From Annulohypoxylon bovei var. microspora (taxonomy: Eukaryota; Ascomycota; Sordariomycetes; Xylariales; Hypoxylaceae), in NCBI GenBank assembly GCA_022836615.1, contig MU405215.1, positions 124,001 through 188,000 on the forward strand: a DNA stretch of 64,000 bases. Direction: 5' to 3'. The position numbers were made by a program, and so were the translations under genes. Below the pieces are notes generated by a model. That model saw only the letters and a list, made by a program, of their open reading frames with translations. It had not been told where the DNA came from and did not search any database. Every line of letters starts with the position of its first letter. Positions within the stretch are counted from its first letter, which is position 1. Positions 10,172 through 23,254 of the stretch are shown one piece after another.

Positions 10172-12138
10172 CTAGCTCTTAGGAGCGCGGCCGTTGTAAT
10201 CAACGCCTTGAGCGGCTGTGTAGTTAGCGAAGCAGTCATAGTCGAAGTCGATCTCGTCGATACGGTCCTTGAGGACCGAGACCACGTTGTCGAAAGAGCA
10301 GAGACCGTGGGGATCGGCCGAGCAGCCGGCGTATGAGTCCGCGATGGGAATGACGGCGTCGTTTCTAAGGGGCTCGTAAGTACATTTCTTCTTTAAGCAA
10401 GAGATAGACATAAGATAAACGTGAGAAGGGAAAAGAGATGGCTTACACAAGGAACCTGATCTGCTTGGTCGGTTGATAGGCCGAGCACTCGAGGACCTGT
10501 GCGGTAAAGTGAGTTGCGAACGGAACAATCTTGCTAGCTACGAAGCTGTTCTCTCTTAGATTTCCCGTGACACTTAGTGCTGGTCCCTTGAATAACGCCG
10601 TTAAGTTGAAAGCGGTAAGGGTATCGAGGACGACGACCTCGTGGGTGGCATCGGCATAGATAGACTGATTCAGTGGGAAGTAGGTCGATGAGTTGTCGAA
10701 CGTCTGATTCAGAGCTGACCAACCCTCGGGATATTCTCCGGTGAAGCGAGCAACAAATTCCTGTAGATAGGCTTTCCCCTGGGCAGCAGCAACGGGAGAA
10801 CCGGGGCCGTTGTTGTAGTAGAATGACTTAAGAAAAGTTAGCTAATCTGGGATGTAGGTATTTGGTAGCAGTTATGGCACATAAGAACATACAATATCGA
10901 AGTAGTACTCGTAGTTAAGAAAGTCTTCCTGGCTGAAGAGTCCACAGAATGCAGAGTATCCAAGCGCATTGGTTTCATATGAGCAGAGTTGAAGCATCGC
11001 GAGGATGTCAGTAGATGTGAAGTTTACTCCGGAGATCTGAGTAGACAGTTAGCAACCTATTGGCACTCCCTTTCCGAAAACTAGTTTGATGTAGAGTTAC
11101 CTGCGAATTTAGACGAGCGATAGTAGCATTAAAAGCATTCTTCGCGAACTTGGACGCCATGGTACTTCCAATGCCTCCTCGGCTAGCGACGTTGGAATTG
11201 GTGCAAACTTCATATGGCGCGCCCGAATTGTTGACACCAGCTGTTTCGACGAGAATCTCGATACTTACCTGATCGAGGTATTCCGGCACGCCAAAGAAAC
11301 CAGCGGCAAAGTTGTGAGTGGTCTTAACCATGCGATCTTGAGACTCAGTTCGAAAAACGGGGATGGTACCGGTTTCGGTGAAGTTGTTCAGAAGATGGCC
11401 GTAGAGTTGTCGGTGTTGGATACCAAGAAGAAACTCCTGGCTTCTGCCGAACGGGGTGAGAAGTTCGCCGCCCAGCTTGTAGGTCCAGTCAGCTAGGAAA
11501 GCTAGGCCACCCCGTACTTCCAGTCCTGTCTTGCTAGCGTTTGCGATCTTGTCGGCGAATTGGGCTGGCGCAGCGCCAGTAGTCGGATATCTCGCGCCGT
11601 GACGGTATAGCAGATGCATCTGGGTCACACTGCAGCCTTCTGGGGCGAGCGGGCTGGTATCTGGTAACCCATAGTCGGCAGAGGAGAGGGAATACCAAGG
11701 CGACAAGTTACCCCAGTACTTCGTGATATCGAACTTGTTCTCTGTGCTGTCATGACCATGCGGCTGCGGTGCTACTAGCGGAAACTGGTTCGAAGGTCCT
11801 CGATTATCCGGATACGACAGCGCGGTTTGAATGGCCGCGGGTTGGACTCCCGTCGGGGTTGGCCCGGGGAAGCCGACTTCGGACTCGGGCGGGAAGAGCA
11901 CAGAATCGACAGAGGCTTGTTTCTTAGTTAGCACTGTATGACTCTCTAGGTACTAACTATCCAAGTTTAAATAGTTCAATAGTATTGTAAGTAAGTAGTA
12001 CATACTACCAGATGGAGGGTAGAGATCTGAAACGGCCGACCCGGCGTGGGGTGCCGCCGTGACGAAGGTTGCATCGTCTGCTGCGGCTGCACTGGACTGA
12101 ACCAGCAGCGCTGAGACGAAGGCGGGAACCAACTGCAT
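10172..12138 (-). CDS. Secreted histidine acid phosphatase / phytase
   Basis: Five exons on the minus strand: 12138-12006, 11933-11101, 11036-10893, 10826-10447 and 10364-10172, giving 560 residues. All four introns are GT-AG and keep frame; the first donor could instead be 3 bases earlier (12008). Residues 1-20 are a signal peptide (MQLVPAFVSALLVQSSAAAA). The catalytic motif RHGARYPTTG lies near residue 145. Conserved fungal features follow: FRTESQDRMVKT, YYYNNGPG, and FLVNDAVIPI near the C-terminus. Several NXT/S sites suggest N-glycosylation. The proton-donor motif reads THEVVV where many fungal phytases have HD. The enzyme should release phosphate from phytate or other monoesters outside the cell. 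Whether it prefers phytate cannot be read from sequence. Two CACGTG boxes lie upstream. Confidence 0.92.
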
Positions 12139-12427
12139 CTTCTTATCTTCTTGGATCTACTACCTAACGGTAACGACGAGAATGCCAAGTGACGGGATCT
12201 TAAGCTTGAGTGAAGCTACCTAGGTACTAAGGCTGGATTCTTATAGGTATCGCGGGCTGACTACGCGTTGTCATCAATTGACCTATCAATAAGACGCATA
12301 AACACATGTGCTAAGTAGACCCTTGCTGTTGATCCTAATTGAAAGGATCTCTCAGGACCCCCATTGCCTAAGGCGGCCAAGCGAGAAAAAATGATGACCG
12401 ATCGATAGGTCTACTGCAACTTCTTCC

Positions 12428-12433
12428 CACGTG
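12428..12433. promoter_or_regulatory. CACGTG E-box upstream of phytase gene
   Basis: CACGTG lies about 290 bases before the phytase start codon. Neurospora NUC-1 and yeast Pho4 bind this core in phosphate-starvation promoters. The 6-mer is expected by chance about 15 times in a window this size, so function is inference from context only. Confidence 0.3.
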
Positions 12434-12712
12434 TCTGCGTGCTTGCTACATACCTCTTATAAACCCTATCGAGACGTATGCACTTCTAATGTCACAGCTG
12501 TAGATGAAGTATGTAAGTTGTAAGGTTATTAAAGGTTAAGGCGAGAGAAGTGTGATGGTTGGTCAAATCGAACGGATTGAAGACACTCGATTGGGTTAGA
12601 CTTCGTCCAGCTGCCCGGAACCTAAAAGCTTGTGCTTATTAAGGTTATGCCATCCCATCAACCTAGATCCCGTCATATGTACACGCTCCTCCCACTTCTC
12701 GGACCGACGTCA

Positions 12713-12718
12713 CACGTG
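12713..12718. promoter_or_regulatory. Second CACGTG E-box upstream of phytase gene
   Basis: A second CACGTG core about 575 bases before the phytase start codon, inside ACACGTGTC. The same caution applies as for the first copy. Confidence 0.25.
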
Positions 12719-12999
12719 TCTTTAGTGTGCGTGTGTCAATTCAAACTGCAGCTTCTGTTTTAGTCTTTTTATTTTATTTTAGTCAGTCACTTGTAACTGG
12801 GCCATTTTAATAAGATAAAAGCAATGCCTTTTTTCCCATTCAGTAATGCATAGCATGCTACCTAGGTGTGTACCGACTAACTCGGTACTCGGTACTCGGT
12901 ACTGCGAACTTGATCCGCAATCGAAGCAGCGTGCCATTGTTCGTAGCCATACCTCAGCCCCTGACATATGCCTAAAAACAGAACATCTCGTGAAGAGCT

Positions 13000-14786
13000 T
13001 CACAAGATCTGGTAGTTGTAATACTTTTGGTGGTTTGCCTGCTTGTTGACGGCCCACTCCTTCTGCCTCGTCATCTGGTGCTCTCGCTTACGGCCGCGTA
13101 GCTCGGAACGGGTCACCTCCTGCTTCTTTTGGTCCGTCACTCCTAACATGCCAGTTCCACCATTCGATCGACTTACAACGGCGCCATCCCGTCCACGGCC
13201 CTGGCGCCGAGCAACCTGACCATTTCCGTTCTTGACACCATCAACTTCCATAGCATCACCCTCCGGCGATGCTGCCTCAATAGCAAGCATCTCGGCACGC
13301 TCTACGGCAGAAGGATAATTGTGGAGGTTCTGACGATAATACCTGGCCAGAGATCGGTGGCCGACCGCACGGCCCGAAGGAAGGTGTAACTCAGTGTCAT
13401 CGTAGAAAATGGCACGATGCTTGTGGGCATGCGAATGCCATCCATCCATCTGATGGTGATGCCGAGGATCATGGGAGGTGTGATGAGGATGCTTATCGAG
13501 TCGCTCGTATTGGTGGATATGTTGATCGACTGGAATAGAACCCAACTCCTCGGAATTGCAAGACGAAGTAGAGCTATCCGTCTCCCAACCCTCGTCCTGC
13601 ATAATCTCATCTCCGTCCTCACCAACGGCCTTGGCTGAACGCCTGGCTCCGAGCTTAGCACCCCCATTCTGCTTACCATCCTCAATCTCATCTTCCGAGT
13701 CTTCGTCATCTGAGTACGTGGCTCGGAAGTCATAATAGTCGCCAATGTCGACCTGCTCATCCTCAGAAGTGTAGGGTATCTTGCAATGGCCCTTATCACG
13801 CATATGCGTCTGAACGGCAAGGGCCGTATTCTTCATCTTCCCGCAATATAGGCATTCATGAAATTCGTGGACCCGCTGTTGCAACGCACCGATGAGTCCA
13901 TCAAGATCGGCTAAGTACTGCTTCTCAGGAATGAACATGCTATGAATGCGCTCCATATGAACAACATTTAGGGATACGGTCGGCGAATCGTAATTGCAGA
14001 ACAAGCATGACTTGAGCGTGAGGTTTGGGGTGGGTGTCGACGTGCTGGAAGCGGCTTCACTGGGATCTACAGAATCATCTGCCTCCGAAACGGGATGCTC
14101 TCTCTTGTGGTGTGCCTCTGCTGAAGGGTGAGGATTCGAAGGTCGTTTTACTGGAGATGGACGTTCTGTAAGGCTAGTCTTTTGAAGACCTTCAATTACT
14201 TCATTGAACTCCTCTTCAGCTTCGGAATCGACTTGTTTGTTATCTGTAGTTACAGGTTCACCAAGGGAAAATGTAGAGCTCATGACGGAGCTAGCATCAT
14301 CTTGGTTTGGTCCTCGGCGCTGTAGAGCTGCCTCCTTTGCCTTGTGCTTCTGACTCGAAATGTGATTCCGGAAAGAATTTTCGCTGTAATATGTTCGTTG
14401 GCAGACTTCACAAAGCTGTTGGAAGCCGGCACGATCTGCCTCTGCACTGGTTTCGGCGCGGGCCTGGATAACCTTTTCGGTGAATACCTCAGAGGAGATA
14501 GGAGGTAATGACGCAACACGACGTTTGAGGTTGTACCGACTGAGAAGAAAAAGCACGATACATGTCAGATTGATAACTTTGGACATGCGACTACACAAAG
14601 ACGAAGGTAAAAGAAGAAGAAAAAAGAAACTTACTGCCAGTCGCTCTTCATATGACCCTTTTGGGTGTCAGCGAAGCGGAATGCTACTTGGCATGTGTTG
14701 CATGTGAACTGATGGGAAGACGGTGTAGAATCCTGCTTGGGAGACAGGGCAGCGCCTGATGGTCGACTCTCCGTGATGGTAGCCAT
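13000..14786 (-). CDS. rei1: Pre-60S ribosome biogenesis factor Rei1-like, C2H2 zinc fingers
   Basis: Two exons, 14786-14635 and 14539-13000, give 563 residues. The intron 14634-14540 starts GTAAGT and ends TCAG and joins to MKSDWHRYNLKRRVASLPPI, a hallmark of the Rei1/Reh1/ZNF622 family. Four zinc fingers are visible: FTCNTCQVAF near residue 28, LCEVCQRTYYSENSFRNH, SCLFCNYDSPTV and ECLYCGKMKNTALAVQTH. Acidic Ser-rich linkers separate them, and a basic, His-rich C-terminal third ends in KYYNYQIL. Rei1 acts in the cytoplasm, releasing Arx1/Alb1 and proofreading the exit tunnel of the nascent 60S subunit. Fungi have Rei1 and Reh1; which one this is cannot be decided from sequence alone. Confidence 0.93.
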
Positions 14787-16325
14787 GGTTAAACTACCGG
14801 ACAATTCGGATGACAAAGAGTGAGCAGCGTAGATGAGAACCAATTTCAACTACTGTCGAATAATATTGAGGGAGAGGTTGATGTAAAGTCCTCAAACTTA
14901 GGATATTCCAATAATGGAAACTCCGAAGAGACAAAGTTCCTTAGTCTTTGACTCAGTTGGTTAAACCGGTGCAGGGTATGTGAGGTAGATGGATGAGGGG
15001 GAGGGGTTTCTGAGGCTTTATCTAGATTATTTTGAAAATCAGATTACACTAGCGCCAGTAATGTTGTGATAACGAAATCTGAACGATTTCAGATCAGAAT
15101 GTGTTTGTAAAGAAGGACGAACAGTTTCTGTATCTGATAGAATATCTAGGTCGTGTGTAAAGTTTAAAAAGGTCGAAGTATGTAGTCGAATTTATTGGTC
15201 ACGAGAGTTGCGCAATAAATGTGAGAAAGGAATTAATCAGATTAGTCGTTGAATTTCTGTTTCGGTCTACCAGTGGCGTTTGGTGGGGGGCTATTTTTAT
15301 TTTTTTGCCGAAAGGGAAAAAACTTTAGTTTTTTAGTACCTAGCTCATACGTCAGTTCTAGAGGCAATCGCCGCTGAGGCTTAGCAGATAGGTACCTATC
15401 GATAAGCATGAAATCTGATTGGAAGTTGAGTCCCGAGTCGTCCTTCATTTTATTTTTGAAAATAAATGTTTGTTTGTAAGCAGTCATTCGATAGTACATA
15501 TGTATATATACTATATACACAGTCTAGCTACATGTATTTGCTATACAAATTATTATCTGCGCAGACACTGTATATTTATTAACATCCATTAACCTCCAGA
15601 AGATATCCAGTCTCAGAAATACAGGTTTTTAAGAGTCACACGGAAACTCGATATAAAATATTGTCCAATACTTCATCTTATACATACCTACATCTGTACA
15701 CCCATGGATGATAGAAACCCTGGAATCTTATCTGATTGGGCTGGGTTAGGTTGTGGGGTATGTAGATTCATGTATCTCTGTATGTACATATGTACATGAC
15801 GCTAAGAACAAGGAGACCGGGATTGTACTTCTCCATATTATGCGCTCAGCCTTTGGAGATCCATTCGATTCCGTTGCGGCTCGAACTTGTGTGATACTTA
15901 CCTACTACATACCATACCTATATGACTACCAACTTTACTAACCTTACTAAACTTTTACCTCTCATACATCCATTGCGCATGTTGCCCAACTGTCAAATAT
16001 TTGCCTCATCTGTCAACTCCCGCCTGGGTTGGTTGTAGATGTTATCGTGATGATTGTACCATCTAGTACTGCGTAATCCTATCGCGGTTCCGATTATCAT
16101 CTATCTTATCCGCCCCATCCTATTCCATCCCGTCCTTGCCTATTTCTATTTCTATTCTCCTGCCGAATCTAATACTTTTGATCGATACTTACCCGGCCAC
16201 CCCGGTATTCGACTATAAATGACTACAATTACACTATCATCAGAATCGAGTGTGCAAGTCCGTCGATAAATCTCCTCTTTACGACGATTCTATATTCGTT
16301 TCTGTCCCCGTTCGTACCACATGTC
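14787..16325. promoter_or_regulatory. Long divergent upstream region, rei1/hul4
   Basis: About 1.5 kb between divergent genes. Holds TAGGTACCTA at 15389-15398, several TATATA runs near 15500, and a pyrimidine-rich stretch (TATTTCTATTTCTATTCTCCT) near 16140. Small open frames are not convincing. Confidence 0.4.
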
Positions 16326-19300
16326 ATGACGCGAGAAGTCAGTCGGCCGACGGACAATGGTCCTGGCCACCATAGTATCGAGGATGATATCTTAGCCGCG
16401 CTCTGGGAACAGGTTCCTTTCCCGCGGTTACCACTAGACGCGCCGTCTGAGATAAAAGATCTTGTCATCGACGTCGAAAACCCCAAAAGAGTTTACGCTA
16501 TCTATCGCGCCAGCCGCCGCCATGATCTACAGCTACTAGTTGAGAAGTAGGTTTTGGGCTTATCCAAGCCCACGCGGATCTTTGGTCATATTAACTAACA
16601 TGCCATAGATTCACCGTCCAGCTGCGCTATGGATGCGGTTTCAGCGCCTGTACTACCGCCTCGTGTTTTAGTTGCCGAAAACGACTTGCCGGCAAGGCCC
16701 CCATCCGTCGATACAATCCTACTAGCGCAAGGACCCTAGCTGTATTTCTCGCAAGTCAAGACGACGCCGACAGTCGACTCTGTCCCCACCTCAACCCTCC
16801 GGCCGGTCCGAGTGACGCCATGAAATCGCTTATATTCGGTCCGAGATATACGGCAACCCCCAACGATGCAGCCAACCCAGTCTACAACAGTCCGGGGTCT
16901 ATGGCAAAACCTGCCAAAGGATCCCAAGGTCGTGTATCATCGAAAAGGGCGCAGGCAACATCACCGAGTAACCCACCCACGGTGCAGGCTATTCGTCGAA
17001 AGAGCAACCAGAGCTACAACAAACAGTCTGGGGATATAAAAACGGCCGAGACGTCGTCATCATCCAGTGGTATTCGTGAATTAGATATTACTGAAAAGTC
17101 AGTTAGCAAGGATTACCGCTCATTTGCTGCCAATGTCTTTGGGACTGTTGCATTCAGAATGCTGGAGTGGTTGACGCCAAATAATATGGAAGCTATGGCT
17201 GAGAAAGTTACGATGGTCGAGGACGCTGTAGATGCTGCAGAGGGTTCTCGAGCGATCTCGTCTCGATCGGGGGATCAGAGTGGAATAACCAGTCCGCCAT
17301 CTGCCCCGTTGATACCCGAATTAGATAGCCGAGCCGGTATTAGAGACACCCCTAATGGTCACCGGTACGCTACATCAGGGCCGTCCCCGAGGAACGAAGT
17401 TACCGGGATCTACCAGCGAGTACATTCTGAGCACCAATCAGTGTCTAGCCCTAATTTCCAAGGTCTATCACATCAGAGAAGGAATTCTAATGCTCGAATT
17501 CGAACGTCCTCCGTCTCGAAGTCTCAGACTAAGGTTGTTCCTGATACCTTAGTCGAGTCTATTGGGGATGAAACGAGTCCCCTTTCACCTGGCATCCACA
17601 CTACTCAGCCAGAGAAGGTGTCAAAGGGACTCGTCCGGCCTCCATCAACGATAGCGCGGCCTACGTCTCCAGTGGCGGAAAGTGATATTCATACAATAGC
17701 AGAAAGAAAAATATCAGAACCCTCGAGTCCTCACTCTCACATGGATGATCATTGTCCTCAGATGGATGGAGTTAATGGAGAAGAGACTTCGAGCAGTGCG
17801 GGAACTACGCGATCAGTAGATACGCCAGACGAAAGTCACGATAGCCAGGCTGCTAACGACGAGACCGAGTCGACGTCTGAACTAGATAGTTACCTACCTC
17901 AATCACTATCGCGCCTGAATCCCCAAGCCATAGATTTCATATGCGATGTCCTTCAGGAAGATGCTACCTTAGAAAGACATCTTTTAATACCACCAGCTAT
18001 TAGCGGATCTGGGAAACGCTCATCTAACCAGCTTAAGTCATGGAAAAGGAAACGGAAATCGCAAGCTTTTTATCCCCAGGATTTAAAACTGCAGTGGAAG
18101 TTATTTGTCGAACAGAGCATATTTCACGTTTTAAGCGACCCTCAAGCTTTATTGGACTCGTTTACTAGTTCTAATGGCATGGTGGACTCACAGACGTTGT
18201 GGTATTGTATGTTGCGGTTGACGAGGGTAGCGCCTAGCCTGGTCTTTGATAGCCTCTGGATGGCTTTAGCAGGTCTCTTCGCACCGCCGAAAACCCTACA
18301 GTCTATGAGGTCACCGACTATGAAAGTGTTCCCCGGGCCTCAAAGGTCATTTACGAATGCAGAGGCTGCGTCGCTTATGTCTGTATGCTTCCATGCTTTG
18401 GTTGCTGCAGCTCCGTTGGTGACTGATGCAAGACGACTAAATGACATGTCCCGCATTAGGGCTCATGGCTTGTCACTCGCAGGCGGTGGCGCTGTAGCGA
18501 GGCAACCAATGTCCTTGTGTCTACAATACGAAGATGTCTTCACGGACGACATGGCTCTTCGGTTAGCAAGAAGACTACTTAGGGTTATCCCAACAAGACG
18601 ACACTTCGACGAGTTAATTGAGCTTGACTTGGATTCGGAGGATGATGTGAAAGAACAAGACGTTGTAGAGATATTACTCTCGCATCTCGAGTCTTCGGCA
18701 CAATCGGTACTGGATTTTTCGAAAGCCGAGCGAAGCATGCACGAAAAGAGGATACCAATATTACTTCTAGATTGGGCGAGAGCAGTAATGCTTCATGAAT
18801 GGGAGGGAAAGCCCGACGTTTCCGGAGATGGTCCGTTCGGTGGTGCCCTCTCTCTCATCGCGGCTATGTGTCAGTATTCCCCTATAAACTAGGATTCTTA
18901 AGCTAACGATCAAGTAGACCAGAAACGTCAGTCGCTGCTCTTAGGCGACGTCCATTTCCGCTGCGAATACTTTGGTGACCGTCTTGATCCCATTCAAATG
19001 CCAGTTGCTTGGTTGTCATTCACCTCAACCAAACGGAGGGTTCACCTTCTAGACTACCCATACATTTTTAACCCGACCTCTTTAGTGTCATACTTCAGGG
19101 CCATCAACTTTTCTCGCATGAGTCGCTCCTACGAGGAATCTAGCTCTTTTCAAAATCGAATTCATGCGATTATTGCCACCGACAGCCTTATCACAGAGTC
19201 GCACGAAAGGAACACCCTTCAAGATCTCTTAAAAGTCCCCGCCTCTAAATATTTGATCTTGGATATTCGCCGCAAGGATGTTCTCCGGGATGCTTTTGAC

Positions 19301-20392
19301 CAACTCTGGCGACGCGAAGAACGCGAATTGATGAGGCCGTTGAAGGTCCATCTCGGGGAAGATTCTGGGGAAGAAGGATTCGATTCTGGAGGCGTGCAGC
19401 AAGAGTTCTTCCGCCTTGTAATCGCTGAAGCACTGAACCCAGACTATGGCGCATTTACTATTGACGAGAGAACGCGGATGACCTGGTTTCAGCCCGGTTC
19501 TGTACAACCTGAGTGGAAGTTCGAGCTGGTCGGCATGCTTATATCATTGGCCGCTTATAACGGCCTCACTCTACCAATCACATTTCCAAAAGCTCTGTAT
19601 CGCCAACTTCTAGGCGAACCGGTCACCGAATTACATCACATCGCAGATGGGTGGCCGGATCTGGCTAATGGACTTACGAACCTTCTCGAATGGAACGAAA
19701 AGGACGGCTCCGTAGAAGACGTATTTGTTCTCACCTACGAATTTTCCACGTCTATGTTCGGCCAGCCTATCACCCGCGAGATGGACTCCTCGCGACGAAC
19801 ATCCTGGCCGCAATTCTCCACCCACCCAGATTCAGACCCCCTACCCGCGTCCAACCCGCGTGACGCGCCGCTCGTGACAGGCGACAACCGCAACACCTAT
19901 GTCAGTGATTACATACGGTACCTGACGCACGTGTCGGTGGCACCGCAGTTCGCTGCCTTCGCGCGCGGGTTCCGGACGTGCCTCAATCAGAAATCGCTAC
20001 AGCTGCTGACGACGTCGATGCTGCAGAACGTGGTGGAGGGTACGCAAGATATTGACGTGGGAGAGCTGCGGCGCGCGGCAAGGTACGTAGGCTGGGACGC
20101 CTCGCACCGCACCGTGCGCGATTTCTGGAGCATCATCAAGCGCTACGACGACGGCATGCGCCGCAAGCTGCTCGAGTTTGTGACGGCAAGCGACCGTGTA
20201 CCTGTCGGCGGCATGGCGAATATCCAGTTCGTAATCCAGAAGAACGGCCAGGAGGAAGGAGAGGGAGGGCACTTACCTACCGCATATACCTGCTATGGCA
20301 CCCTGCTATTGCCCGAGTACCGCGATAAAGATGTCCTGCGCGAACGCCTCTCGATGGCGCTTGAGAATGCGCAGGGCTTTGGGTTTGCGTAG
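16326..20392 (+). CDS. hul4: HECT E3 ubiquitin ligase, Hul4-like with AZUL-like finger
   Basis: Three exons, 16326-16546, 16609-18869 and 18918-20392, give 1318 residues. Intron 1 is GTAGGT...CATAG. Intron 2 is short (48 bases) with a GTCAGT donor and GCTAAC branch site, and joins to YQKRQSLLLGDVHFRCEYFG. Residues 74-135 form a Cys-rich module (YGCGFSACTTASCFSC ... LCPHL) resembling the AZUL finger of Ube3A. A long Ser-rich disordered region follows. The C-terminal 350 residues are a complete HECT domain ending in LPTAYTCYGTLLLPEY, with the thioester cysteine near residue 1286. The family moves ubiquitin from E2 to substrate through that cysteine; yeast Hul4 works with Tom1. The last 600 bases are far more GC-rich than the rest of the gene. 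Confidence 0.93.
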
Positions 20393-21356
20393 TTAAGCTG
20401 TAGTTGAGGCGCAACCTGCATACCGTCGTGTGATGATATAGGGATGGATGTTGAGAGAACTACCCAAAGTTAAGGGACAACGCAAAGAAATCAACGGGGT
20501 GCAAGCGAGGAATTGGCACATGATGGAACAATAGCCTGAAGACAGGGAAATAAATGAAAGCGTGTGAGACGGTAAATGAGCTGCATCTACGGTAGTAGTT
20601 GGAGGACGGGACACAGGACGCCAACTCCTATCTTAATCAGCTGTCGTTTACCTACTACCTACTTTTTGTATGTATCACCCTCAGGTCGGGACCGGAATAG
20701 GACGGTGGTTCAGGGATTCTTTTGATTTTCCGCCTCACGCACACACACTGAACACGCCAATCAATCCACCTATCCCTTACTCTTACACTAAACACTTACA
20801 CTTACACTTACATTTAAAATACTTGATTAGAGTATACGTCTACTCTCACTTACATATGTACCTAAGTAGGTACCCGCTCACGATGTTGTTATACTAGGTA
20901 CATATCTGTCGTTTTAGCGTTCTTGCGACAGTGAAAAAGTTGGGGGGGCGGCCGCTTTCGGCTCCGGCTCATACATATATACATCCATAGCTTTGAATGT
21001 CATGCTTTCGTAAGGTCTACTGAAAAGTCTAGAGTTCGGTTCTAAATGCATTCACAACGTAGATGGGCAACTAGGCACGTAATGTGTGTACTTAGATATA
21101 CGTAGCGGTTACTAGTATGTAGTCTTGAGACGGCAGCTTTTTTTTCTTATCTCAGATGTCTATTGCGGGGGAGGTATCTTGACTTTTGACTGTCCTTACA
21201 TCGAAGTCCATCGATCCATCCATCTACATATGTATCTGTCTGCATCACCGACTCTGCCCCTTCCCTGCCCCCTTCTCTCAAAACGGGGCATGGAATATAG
21301 GGCCAAATATGAGCCAAACAACCCTACAGTACATGTAGATACAGTACCTAGTCTAC
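20393..21356. other. Intergenic between convergent genes
   Basis: 3' flanks of hul4 and cct5. Contains a short CACTTA tandem repeat near 20794-20814 and AT-rich DNA. No gene seen. Confidence 0.45.
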
Positions 21357-23254
21357 CTAATAGTCCTGATCACCTGACCCGCTAATGATGACATTGTTAA
21401 TCTTGAGGATCATGCGGCATAGCTGGGTAGCGAGCATGAGCTGCTGCCTCTTGCCGATGAGGGGGTCGATGACGAAGGCCTTCTTCATGTCGTTGCTGCC
21501 GCCGTTCATGCAGTCGACGCCGAGCCTGCCGCGGGCGGGGTCGCCGGCGGCCTTGACCTGCTGCGACTTGACCTCGGCGAGCGTCGCGATGGGGTTCAGG
21601 CCGCTGTTCTCGGCGAGTGCCATGGGCACCGCGTCCAGGGCCTCGGCGAAGGCGCGCATGGCGTACTGCTCCAGACCCGGTGTCTTCACAGCCGCGTCCT
21701 CAACTGCTAACGAGCAGGCGATTTCGGCCGCGCCGCCGCCGTAGACTACGCGGTTGTCGCGCACCAGGTTTCGGACGACGCAGAGAGCGTCGTGGAGTGA
21801 TCGTCGGGCTTCGTCGATGATCTAGTAGGGGGTTAGCTAGTGTTTTGAAAAACAAGGGGGAAGAAACTTACCATCTTGTTGCTTCCCCTGACAAACACCG
21901 TGACAGCCCTCGTGTTAGCACACTCCTCAATAACGAGCATCTTCTCGCGAGTGGTGCCGAATGTCATCTCCCGGACAATACCAGCTCTTCCAAGTTTCTC
22001 TGGCTTTAGATCCTCGAACCGAGGTACTATTCTGCCATTCGTAGCAATAGCGATAAGTTCGATCTCGGGACCGCCCACCCATCGTACTGCCGGAAGACCG
22101 TTCTGTAGTAGCAGATGGTTGGCCTCGTCATCGAAACCCCATTGGCAGATGGCCAGGTTGGCGCCGGTGTCCTTGATCTGCTGGATCATCTCGATGAACT
22201 TCTCCCGCTCATAGCTCTGTAGCTTCTTGAACTCCTCGACTGAGGTAATCTCCAACTTATGCTTAGTCTTAGGCTTCGGCGGCTCAAACGCGCATGTGAG
22301 GATGGCAATCTTAGCATCCTTAACTTCTGACGGCATTTGAGGGTGAGAGAAGTCCTTGTCGACTATCACACCCTTTACTAAGATAGTGTCTTCTAACGCA
22401 CCGCCGACCTTGCCATCTACCTTGATCAACTCGAAGTCGACGTCTTTTCGCTCGAGATCGGCAACAGATAGAACGGCGTCTACGGCGATGTTGGCGAACT
22501 GGTCGTGTGCCTTGGACACGATCTTGCTTCCTAAACTTGTCCGTGCCACCTTAACGAGATTCTCTGTCTGCTCCTTACTGAACTCGATGGTGTCTGATAT
22601 CCGATCTAGCTCGGCCACTGCAATATCACAGGCTTGGTCGTAACCATCAGCTATTCGGATGGGATGGATTCCCTTGTCTATGAGTTCGGCGGCCTGCTCT
22701 AAGAGAGCACCAGCTAAGACGACAACACCTGTGGTTCCATCACCGATCTCGTCATCCTGGGATTTGGAAAGTTCGACGAGTAACTTCGCTACGTGGTTGG
22801 AAATCTCCATCTGTTGTAAAATAGTAGCTCCATCGTTGGTGACGGTGATGTCGCCATCGGGTGAAATTAGAATCTTGTCGAGGCCACGAGGACCTAAGGA
22901 GGTCTTGACGATGTTCGCAACGGTTCGGGCAGCGAGGATATGCGACTTCACGGCTTCGTTGCCATACTGACGCTTCTTCTTTCCTTGACTAGGGGGGAGG
23001 GGGGGGGGGGTTAGACATGCTCTTGTCCTGGTAGTGGTGTAGGTCATAAGACTTACTCTCTGACCACAATAAAAGGTCGGCCTTGCTCATCTTTCATGAC
23101 AGCAGCTATAATAGACAGAAGTTAGTATATGTGGTTCCGTGTCCCGTAAGTCATGTGTACCGCATACCATTTTGGAGGTCAAGATCTAAAATGGGATATT
23201 AGTAAATATTGATACAATAGAATGGCGGGGCTGTAGCTACATACTTAACGCCAT
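21357..23254 (-). CDS. cct5: T-complex protein 1 subunit epsilon (CCT5)
   Basis: Five exons on the minus strand: 23254-23245, 23185-23168, 23105-23057, 22988-21872 and 21821-21357, giving 552 residues, the family's usual size. The first coding exons are tiny (10 and 18 bases), yet each join keeps frame and produces MALNLDLQNAAVMKDEQGRP then FIVVRDQGKKKRQYG. Group II chaperonin motifs are present: LGPRGLDKIL, NDGATIL, GDGTTGVVVLAG (ATP hydrolysis) and VVYGGGAAEI near the end. CCT5 is one of eight subunits of the cytosolic ring that folds actin and tubulin. The subunit is named from overall similarity, including HPIRIADGYDQAC. The last exon is about 65-70% GC while exon 4 is near 50%. The intron before exon 4 has a long C tract. 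Confidence 0.95.

Larger units (their letters stand above)
12139..12999. other. Phytase upstream region and rei1 3' flank
   Basis: Contains TACCTAGGTA at 12217-12226, two CACGTG boxes (listed separately), and a small tandem repeat of the 7-mer CTCGGTA, three copies, at 12881-12901. No gene seen. Confidence 0.45.

Noticed and set aside
22981..23012. G-rich run as a possible G-quadruplex element
   Set aside because: On the coding strand it is the pyrimidine tract before a cct5 acceptor, which explains it well enough.
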